Assembly (NCBI GenBank): GCA_902477765.1 | Contig: CABSIM010000038.1 | Span: 1-27,563, forward strand | Source of the DNA: an uncultured Clostridiaceae bacterium | GTDB taxonomy: Bacteria; Bacillota; Clostridia; Lachnospirales; Lachnospiraceae | Direction: 5' to 3' | Length of the DNA stretch: 27,563 nucleotides | In this document: positions 22,146 through 27,563 of the stretch, piece by piece | Position numbering within the stretch: the stretch's first letter is position 1 | Layout of the letters: the number at the start of each line of letters is the position of its first letter | Program-made: the position numbers and the translations under genes | Notes under the pieces: generated by a model | Database searches by the model: none | What the model was told of the DNA's origin: nothing | The model's input: only the letters and a program-made list of their open reading frames with translations

Positions 22146-23006
22146 CTATTTTACTTCCACCAGCTCAATGTGGAAATTCAGCTCTTTTCCGGCCATCTCA
22201 TGGTTTGCGTCAAAGGTGATGGTCTTTTCGTCCTTGGCTGTCACTTTGACAGGGAACGGCTGACCGAACTGGTTGGAAAGGTATACCTGCTGTCCGGCTT
22301 CCAGTCCCTCAGAACCGGGAAGCTGAGCGATCTCAACAGTAAAAACCGCATTGGGATCCGGCATGCCATATGCCTCCTCGGGCATCAGATGGACATCCAC
22401 GCTCTGTCCCACTTCCATATCGGCCACTGCAGCGTCAAATCCCAGGATCATCTGACCTGCTCCGCAGATGAATTCCAGCGGCTCTCCGCGGTCGTAGGAA
22501 GAATCAAACTGTGTTCCGTCGTTGAAAGTTCCCCTGTAATGGGTACGGCAGGTTTTCCCCACATTGCGGCCTGTCAGAACGGGACGGCCGCCGCAGCCTC
22601 CGCATCCGCCCCCGCAGTGTCCGCCGCAGGAATGTCCCTCTTCATGATGGCCGCAGCCATGGCCTTCTTCATGATCATGATGATCACAGTTGGCGCCGGT
22701 GGACACCAGTTCTCCCTTCAGGTAGGCCTCCACTGCCTCATCGGCATTCCCCTGGGCTCCTGCGCAGAGTTCTACTCCGGCTTCTGCCAGGGCAGCCTGG
22801 GCTCCGCCGCCGATACCTCCGCAGATCAGCACGTCCACGGACCAGTCTGCCAGGAGACCTGCCAGAGCCTCGTGGCCGGTTCCGTTGGATCCGATGACTT
22901 CACTGGAAACCACCTGGCCGTTTTCCACTTCGTAAACCTTGAAGTTCTCTGTTTTTCCAAAATGCTGAAATACGTTTCCGTTTTCATACGCTACTGCTAT
23001 TTTCAT
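22146..23006 (-). CDS. Fusion of NifX/NifB-like domain, His/Cys-rich linker and FKBP-type prolyl isomerase
   Basis: The 286-residue product joins two families. Residues 1-104 are a dinitrogenase iron-molybdenum cofactor (NifX/NifB C-terminal type) domain: MKIAVAYENGNVFQHFGKTE at the start, then VDVLICGGIGGGAQAAL. Residues 107-140 are a metal-binding tract with about nine His and six Cys among Gly and Glu. Residues 142-286 are a SlyD-like FKBP isomerase: GKTCRTHYRGTFNDGTQFDSSYDRGEPLEF, the insert-in-flap region MPEEAYGMPDPNAVFTVEI, and FDANHEMAGKELNFHIELVEV. SlyD also couples prolyl isomerase folding to metal handling through a His-rich tail, so the whole may be a metallochaperone or metal-cluster assembly aid in the cytoplasm. 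The ATG at 23006 has GAGG 6 bases upstream; the frame runs back to 23042 without a site. No nif genes are present. Confidence 0.88.
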   Translation of the reverse strand: MKIAVAYENGNVFQHFGKTENFKVYEVENGQVVSSEVIGSNGTGHEALAGLLADWSVDVLICGGIGGGAQAALAEAGVELCAGAQGNADEAVEAYLKGELVSTGANCDHHDHEEGHGCGHHEEGHSCGGHCGGGCGGCGGRPVLTGRNVGKTCRTHYRGTFNDGTQFDSSYDRGEPLEFICGAGQMILGFDAAVADMEVGQSVDVHLMPEEAYGMPDPNAVFTVEIAQLPGSEGLEAGQQVYLSNQFGQPFPVKVTAKDEKTITFDANHEMAGKELNFHIELVEVK

Positions 23007-23087
23007 GTCGTCCCTCATCTTTCTGTTATAAATGTGATTCATAGGATTAAAGCGATAACCGCGGAATCATACCGCACGGCCATTGTA

Positions 23088-23450
23088 TCACAGATTTTCT
23101 GCTTTGTGAAAGGAATTCTTCAGTTCCGTGTACTTGGCCTTGCTTCCGTAAGCTTTTTCCACGGGATATTTCTCGTTGTTCTTCTGAAGTTTCTCCCTTA
23201 CGATCTCATCCAGATCCAGCCCGCAGGCATCCGCCATCAGAATACAGTAACAGATCACGTCTGCCAGTTCTTCCCTGATTTTATCCGTTTTCTCACCGCA
23301 TGTTATATCCTCTGCGCTCCACTGGAACACCTCCAGCAGTTCCGCTGCCTCCAGGCTGATGGAAATCGCCAGATCCTTCGGATTGTGAAACTGTTTCCAG
23401 TTTCTGTCATCCCTGAATTTCAGTACCTTTTCTACAGTCTCCTGTGTCAT
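23088..23450 (-). CDS. MazG-like nucleotide pyrophosphohydrolase
   Basis: This 120-residue all-alpha protein matches the small MazG/RS21-C6 type: FRDDRNWKQFHNPKDLAISISLEAAELLEVFQW (about 12-44) has the ExxE metal pair, and EELADVICYCILMADACGLDLDEI (about 60-83) has the second ExxD pair, followed by the C-terminal KLQKNNEKYPVEKAYG signature. These enzymes split nucleoside triphosphates to monophosphate and pyrophosphate, often cleaning the dNTP pool. All four metal ligands are visible. GGAGG lies 8 bases before the ATG. It follows the frameshifted DUF2075 gene by 19 bases and probably shares its transcript. Confidence 0.92.
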   Translation of the reverse strand: MTQETVEKVLKFRDDRNWKQFHNPKDLAISISLEAAELLEVFQWSAEDITCGEKTDKIREELADVICYCILMADACGLDLDEIVREKLQKNNEKYPVEKAYGSKAKYTELKNSFHKAENL

Positions 23451-23469
23451 GTCCTGTTCCTCCGATGTT

Positions 23470-25223
23470 TTATTTGCCCGCAGCCTTTAACAGAGCCTTC
23501 CGAAGCTCCTCGTCACAGGCATAGATATATAATCCTTCCACGCCCCTGGTCAGCAGCACTCTCACTTCATGCCGGATCAGAAGCTGACCGAACCGGCGTT
23601 TTGTCCCGTCCGACAGGGTCCGGCTGCGTTTTGCCTTCATGTTGAAGCTGGATTCCGGGTCAAAGACGATTTTCCCTCTCCTGTATTTTACCGAGGGCCC
23701 CAGAATCACTGCCGCATAGTTCAGATCAAATCCCTGAATCGTAAAGGTGGATCCTATCTCATTGATGGTCTGGGGCTGTTCTGCCCAGGCCAGCGTCCTG
23801 TTGGCCCGCTTTGTCTTGCGGTCCAGTTCCCGGTCCAGTTCCCGGTTCCAGGGCTTACGCCATGCACCTATCATTACCTCCCAGTATTTTGCCAGATGGG
23901 AATCCGGTTTCTTTTTTGAATTATATTTCCAGTCATAGGTGGCGATCATCCGGGACAGCCGGTGTTTTTCATCGCCGGCCCTTTTCCTGAGTGCGGCTTC
24001 CATGTCTTCAGGAGTCTCAAAAATTTTTATTTCATATCCGCCCGTCACTCCGGGAAGATCCGGGATTCTCTGTTCTTTCGTAACGCAGTCAATCCAGTCC
24101 ACAACAGCCTTCGTCCCGCGTATCCTCAGCTGATTTTTCAGCACAAAATAATTTCCCTGGCGTTTTGACAGCTCTCTGTACCGGTCCAGAATTTCGGCTT
24201 CCCAGAACTGCTCTGCAGTGAGAATCTGATTCTCATCAAACATGATGACCGTAATCCTGGCCCGCTCCATGATATCCTGCAGCTGATTCTTTCCCGGTAG
24301 GACTGTTTCCCCTGAGTCAGAAGCAGATGGGCTTCGTCCACAAAAGCCACGTCCACCGGTTCTGCCGCAGTATGATGATTGATGAATGTGGTGGGTTTGT
24401 ACACAACCTCTCCGTATCGTTCCGTGATTCCAAGCTTCTGCATGATCTGCCGGTAAACAGTGATCTGTTCGTCGTGATTGACGATCAGGCTGCATGTTAC
24501 CGGTTCCGTATTTTTTTCTTCCCCCAGCACAAATATTTCATAGAATGTACTGCTGTTCAGTACGGTTTTCCCGGTTCCTGCCTCTCCCTCAATAAAAATC
24601 AGCTGGCCGGTCCTGTTTTTTCTGACGGCATCCGTCACTCGCTCCAGAATGCATGCCTTCACATTTTCCTGTTCCTCCGTCAGTCTGTGAAGGGGAGAAG
24701 CCTTAAAAACCGCCGAATCCCTGATGGTGCTCTCACTGGGGAACAGTTCTCCGTTGTCATTTCGGAGTTTTCTCCAGATCATCTGAAAAATTCCGTCGGT
24801 TTCTCTGTCGGGATAATATCTTCTCTGGGGATTTCCCCGCATGTTATGGATTTTCCTGACCCGTTCCGCACTCATCATATAGAGCATCAGCCGGTTTTCG
24901 ATATCCATGGTCATAGACCTGTTGAAATGTTCATGGCCGATGATATAAAGACTCGCATTCCGCGCAAGAAGCTGATGCTGCCATCTGTTTTTATCTGACG
25001 CCGCCTCATAATGCTGTCTGGTCCGTTCTGTCACATGTCCCGATTCTCCGATATACACTTCATACTGGTCCGTATCTTCCCAGTTATGGATATAGACCGT
25101 CGGGAACTGCAGAAAAAGATCCCTTTCCTTCCCGCCTGTCTGCTCCAGCTGCTTTCGGAAATCGTCAAGGCTCTCTGCATTATCGTTGATCTTTTTCACC
25201 ACAGGCTTTGCCGCCGGTTCCAT
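23470..25223 (-). pseudogene. GIY-YIG / DUF2075 ATPase gene split by a single-base frameshift
   Basis: Two overlapping frames make one protein of about 583 residues. The first (25223 to about 24296) has a GIY-YIG-like N-terminus (VYIHNWEDTDQYEVYIGESG, 43-62), Walker A GEAGTGKT (213-220) and Walker B VDVAFVDEAH (290-299) of the DUF2075 (Schlafen-3-like helicase) family. The second (about 24293 to 23470) continues with KNQLQDIMERARITVIMFDE and the rest of the ATPase core, ending in LLIRHEVRVLLTRGVEGLYIYACDEELRKAL. The break lies in YRGKNQ: the transcript has CGGGAAAG where CGGGGAAAG would restore the frame, a missing G in a G-run near 24293-24295. It is either a young inactivating mutation or a sequencing slip. 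Neither half is decayed otherwise. An intact protein would be a nucleic-acid ATPase with a nuclease-like N-terminus. GGGGGTG precedes the ATG at 25223. Confidence 0.85.
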
Positions 25224-25247
25224 TGTCTGTTCACCCCCGCTCAGATT

Positions 25248-25760
25248 TCATGTCTGGTATTCTTTTTTGTTCGAATCCTGTAATTCTGCAAGATCAGTCA
25301 GTGTGTTTCCTGTGATACGATATACTGTCCAGTCCGACATCGGTTCTGCACCAAGCGATAAATAAAAATCAATGCTTGCTTTGTTCCAGTCAAGACACCA
25401 CCATTCCAGACGTCCGCATTTTCGCTCAACGGCAATGGAAGCCAGTTTTTTAAAAATCATTTTTCCGTACCCGTTTCCGCGATATTCCGGCTTTACATAC
25501 AAGTCCTCAAGATACAGTCCGGCACGGCCAAGAAACGTGGAAAAATTGTGGAAGAAAAGTGCAAATCCGATTTCCTTTCCATCTAAAACAGCAAATATGA
25601 CCTCTGCCTTCTGTCTGTCAAAAATCCATTCTTCCAATGTTGCTTCATCCGCAACAACCTCATGCAGCAGGTTTTCATAATCAGCCAGTTCTTTTATAAA
25701 TTGCAGTATTAGATAAATATCTTTTCGTTCTGCATACCGAAAAGCAAGTTCCTTCTTCAT
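25248..25760 (-). CDS. GNAT acetyltransferase, diamine/spermidine N-acetyltransferase-like
   Basis: This 170-residue protein resembles SSAT-type acetyltransferases throughout: LAFRYAERKDIYLILQFIKELADYENLLHEV at the N-terminus, GFALFFHNFSTFLGRAGLYLEDLYVKPEYRGNGYGKMIFKKLA (about 65-107, with the acetyl-CoA loop RGNGYGK) and CLDWNKASIDFYLSLGAEPMSDWTVYRI (about 122-149). SSATs acetylate polyamines or related amines; the true substrate is not readable. GGGGG lies 6 bases before the ATG. The gene is more AT-rich than its neighbours. It ends 25 bases before the DUF2075 start on the same strand, so they may be co-transcribed. Confidence 0.9.
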   Translation of the reverse strand: MKKELAFRYAERKDIYLILQFIKELADYENLLHEVVADEATLEEWIFDRQKAEVIFAVLDGKEIGFALFFHNFSTFLGRAGLYLEDLYVKPEYRGNGYGKMIFKKLASIAVERKCGRLEWWCLDWNKASIDFYLSLGAEPMSDWTVYRITGNTLTDLAELQDSNKKEYQT

Positions 25761-26153
25761 AGTATTACCCCCGATTGTTTTTCTCCAGGCCTGCCGGCGG
25801 CAGTCCGCGTTTCATACGCCTGGCAGACGGCAGATACGCAGAGGATGGCCGCACACACGGTGCAGGAAGCATGTCCGGAATATGTTTTAATCTTACCACA
25901 GGTGTGTGAATAAATCCATCGCCGGAACTATGGATTTCCGTATCCTGGATAATGACATCTGCCGGCTGGCCGATCACATTCTCCGCCGCACGGAACACCG
26001 CTCTGAGCCGCCTGATGTTCCGGGGCCCGCACCGGGAGCTGCTGCAGGAGCCTGCGAAACGGCTTCTGCACTGCTGAAAAATTCCATAAATCATTTTCTC
26101 CCTGATGCCGTGGTATAAATGCGCCTGTATTGTGGTTTCTTTATCGGAACAGC
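25761..26153. other. Intergenic stretch without a supported gene
   Basis: About 390 GC-rich bases. A 109-codon minus frame and a 70-codon plus frame cover it, but neither has a convincing ribosome-binding site or recognisable motif. A minus-strand ATG at about 26080 with GGGAG 12 bases upstream opens a 37-codon frame rich in Ala, Gly and Pro that stops early. The area looks like decayed sequence. Confidence 0.4.
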
Positions 26154-26186
26154 AAAAACAGCCTCATGCATCTTGCATGAAGCTGT
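26154..26186 (-). terminator. Intrinsic terminator after the AraC/GyrI remnant
   Basis: In transcript sense, ACAGCTTCATGCA pairs with TGCATGAGGCTGT (12 of 13 positions) around a 3-base AGA loop and runs into TTTTT. It lies 32 bases beyond the remnant's stop. Confidence 0.8.
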
Positions 26187-26217
26187 ATGTAAAGGACCAT
26201 GAGTTTCTCATATGACC

Positions 26218-26727
26218 TTAAAAACAGATACTGGCGCTTACATTATTTATCCTTCTGGCTGGCCCGGCCGGATCTGCTGTCCATGTGCCGGCTTTCATCG
26301 GTAATATTTCCAGACCCTCGCCAGCTTCAGCTTCTGTTGTCAGCACACCGATCATATGAGTTAAATAACCTTCTTCTTTCATAAAATAAGCATCTGCATG
26401 ATAAGATACGTTGACGATTTCAAGCGGTGCCATATTCTGAAGACGGTGCAGCTCTTCCATTTGCTTTTGCGTAATCCCCTGTTCCAGCTTTACAATCTCA
26501 TTGTTTACCCTTTCAAATTGCATCGGTACTCTTTTGCTTACTCCGGCAAAATTAAATTCTGGCAGTTCCGCAATTTTACGTTCCATGCTGTTTCCTCCTT
26601 TTACCGTTATGGAAAAATTAAACTTCGAAAATGCTCTGCACTGCCGCTGCTTCCATATTTCAGAAGGCAGGCATCCACTCCAGTTTTTAAATGCACGCGT
26701 AAAACCGTCTATGGATTGATAATTGCA
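26218..26727 (-). pseudogene. Truncated AraC-family regulator with GyrI-like effector domain
   Basis: The frame begins inside the second AraC helix-turn-helix (NYQSIDGFTRAFKNWSGCLPSE), the place where full-length proteins read GYQSxDGFTRAF, and continues into a GyrI-like ligand domain (MERKIAELPEFNFAGVSKRVPM to GVLTTEAEAGEGLEILPMKAGTW). The first 80 or so residues of the DNA-binding part are missing, and the effector domain stops short after GTWTADPAGP, where relatives continue for another 35-40 residues. Both ends are therefore lost. Inside, an AAAGGAGG site 7 bases before the ATG at 26586 could still drive a free-standing effector domain of 122 residues. Upstream, the homology ends where a plus-strand membrane-protein fragment begins. 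Confidence 0.75.
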
Positions 26728-26904
26728 GGTGTTTTTGCAGCAAGAAGCATTTATACATATTGGGATTATAAGACGCATCCCGATTTATATGCAGTATCAT
26801 CCGCTCCCTGGTATACGGGTATTCAGATTTTCGGATGTATTGCTGCAATCATTATCGTGGTTGCTGTCATATTAAAAATCATCATACGGAAGAAAATAAA
26901 ATAA
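26713..26904 (+). pseudogene. 3' fragment of a small membrane protein gene
   Basis: The last 63 codons of a longer plus frame read as a genuine membrane protein tail: YGLIIAGVFAARSIYTYWD, KTHPDLYAVSSAPWYTGIQ, a second hydrophobic stretch (about residues 40-57 of the fragment) and the basic end KIIIRKKIK. The phrase YWDYKTHP...SAPWYT is familiar from small conserved membrane proteins of Clostridia. The proper start is missing because the sequence runs into the AraC fragment on the other strand at about 26712-26727. No ribosome-binding site or start codon precedes the surviving part. A T-tailed hairpin follows at 26948. Confidence 0.6.
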
Positions 26905-26947
26905 TAAAATCAGCGGAATGCTCTTTTTATCAGACCGCACAGAGGAT

Positions 26948-26968
26948 GGACAGATTGTCTGTCCTTTT
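26948..26968 (+). terminator. Small intrinsic terminator after the membrane-protein fragment
   Basis: GGACAGA and TCTGTCC pair perfectly (7 bp) around a 3-base loop and are followed by TTTT. It is 44 bases beyond the stop of the fragment. Confidence 0.65.
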
Positions 26969-27027
26969 CTTATATTCCTGATTCCAGCCGCTTGCGCGGG
27001 CATGTTCCGGCTGGCCGGCGTTCAGTA

Positions 27028-27096
27028 TCATATCAATGCAGCGGCGTATCTTCCGAAACCTGCCTCTGTCGGCACGGGTCCCTTTTCGTTTTTCAT
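27028..27096 (-). CDS. Possible 22-residue small protein or truncated gene start
   Basis: AGAGGAGG 4 bases before an ATG opens MKNEKGPVPTEAGFGRYAAA, which stops after 22 codons. The ribosome-binding site is strong but the product is unrecognised and no promoter is obvious. It may be a decayed gene start. Confidence 0.22.
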   Translation of the reverse strand: MKNEKGPVPTEAGFGRYAAALI

Positions 27097-27383
27097 GGCA
27101 CCTCCTCTGTGTTTTAAGGTCATTGGATTCCTGTTCCCATTCAGAAATGGGCGGGATCCTTGTCTTTTCAGCAGATTTGCATGGAAACAGCGATTTACCG
27201 CGTTCCATGGAGTTTGTCAGCTTTTTTCTGTTTCGGCAGTCTGCGGAACCGCGGCTGATAAATGCGCCTTTTGTTCCAAAAGGATTATTCGCTTTTCCCT
27301 TTCTCAATCTCATCGGTTAATTCGTCACAGTTTTTCTCCGGATTTCGTTACAGATGATCATTCCTTTCTGTCCATAGGCATAG

Positions 27384-27417
27384 AAAAAGGACCGTCGATT
27401 TTCCCGGCTGTCCTTTT
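27384..27417. terminator. Hairpin, likely terminator of the right-edge membrane protein gene
   Basis: AAAAGGAC at 27385-27392 pairs with GTCCTTTT at 27410-27417, with T-runs in both directions. It lies 80 bases downstream of the minus-strand gene that enters from the right edge. Confidence 0.5.
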
Positions 27418-27497
27418 GGGTGTTTTATTTCGTTTTCATGTATACTGCCCGGCAAGGCAAAATTTGCTGTTTTTCTCAGAAATATAATAAAGCAGTC

Positions 27498-27563
27498 CTA
27501 CTTTATTTTCTTTACGGTATAGTCAGCCAGTCCAACGCTTACGATAAATGCGATTACCCAACA
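27498..27563 (-). CDS. C-terminal end of a membrane protein, cut by the window edge
   Basis: The last 21 codons read CWVIAFIVSVGLADYTVKKI plus a final K and TAG: a hydrophobic helix followed by a basic cytoplasmic tail, as at the end of a polytopic membrane protein. The rest lies beyond the window, so the family cannot be named. Confidence 0.6.
   Translation of the reverse strand, partial: CWVIAFIVSVGLADYTVKKIK

Larger units (their letters stand above)
26905..27497. other. Intergenic stretch with terminators and one possible small ORF
   Basis: About 590 bases. A 189-codon plus frame and a 127-codon minus frame span it, but their products are Phe/Arg/Ser-rich without motifs and their starts lack ribosome-binding sites. 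What can be supported are a plus-strand terminator near 26948, a short minus frame with a strong ribosome-binding site at 27096, and a hairpin at 27384. Confidence 0.45.

Noticed and set aside
22110..23645. A 511-codon plus-strand frame opposite the NifX-FKBP and MazG genes
   Set aside because: It is a codon-bias shadow: the minus strand carries clear families across the same span, and the plus frame has no start site or motif.
26918..27487. A 189-codon plus-strand frame near the right edge
   Set aside because: No ribosome-binding site, odd composition rich in Phe, Ser and Arg, and it crosses a terminator and an opposing hairpin.
1..27563. CRISPR arrays, tRNA or rRNA genes, transposases and integrases
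   Set aside because: I saw no regular repeat-spacer pattern, no tRNA-like cloverleaf with a T-loop GTTCRA signature, and no recombinase motif in any frame.

Overview
The window looks like a chromosomal stretch of a low-to-mid GC Gram-positive anaerobe, most likely a Lachnospiraceae or related Clostridia. Pointers are strong AGGAGG ribosome-binding sites before nearly every gene, TTGACA/TATAAT promoters, and the mix of families (CotH, VTC, DUF4956, MATE, MarR, MerR-GyrI, a NifX-FKBP fusion). Base composition is roughly half GC by eye. The extreme left edge (1-545) and parts of the right end (25250-25760, 26715-26904) are clearly more AT-rich. The family assignment is inference; no rRNA or other marker gene is present.

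Left edge (1-1640): two short broken 5' ends, one resembling a low-molecular-weight tyrosine phosphatase; a small membrane protein with its own good promoter; and a flavin-reductase-like protein.

Centre (1642-15102, minus strand): a Gram-positive-type Pel exopolysaccharide locus. In transcription order it holds a membrane-anchored GH-like DUF4832 protein with its own promoter, then a promoter that overlaps that gene's stop codon, then a c-di-GMP-I (GEMM) riboswitch ending in an intrinsic terminator, then pelD, pelE, pelA (deacetylase type), pelF, pelG, a CotH-kinase lipoprotein, a VTC-type polyphosphate polymerase and a DUF4956 membrane protein. The genes from pelE to DUF4956 overlap or nearly abut. 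The pelD product is an unusual 964-residue fusion: a complete HD-GYP c-di-GMP phosphodiesterase, a Rossmann/SDR-like region, then the PelD membrane-GAF-degenerate-GGDEF receptor with an intact RxxD site. Cyclic-di-GMP therefore appears to act on this locus at three levels: RNA, allosteric receptor and local degradation. This is the most interesting system in the window. The CotH-VTC-DUF4956 tail suggests a phosphorylation or polyphosphate function coupled to the polymer, which is inference.

Right of the Pel locus (15240-22100): a SAM methyltransferase; a GNAT acetyltransferase divergent from a MerR/GyrI regulator with a perfect operator palindrome; a TetR regulator divergent from a small membrane protein plus a small helical protein, with a 28-bp dyad shared by two back-to-back promoters; and a MarR regulator, MATE efflux pump and cytidylate-kinase-like cluster in which both marR and the pump gene carry the same GTAA-N4-TTAC dyad.

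Right end (22146-27563): a NifX-(His/Cys-rich)-FKBP fusion, a MazG-like pyrophosphohydrolase, a GIY-YIG/DUF2075 ATPase split by a one-base frameshift, an SSAT-like GNAT acetyltransferase, a degraded area where an AraC-GyrI regulator fragment abuts a membrane-protein fragment, and the last codons of a membrane protein cut by the window edge.
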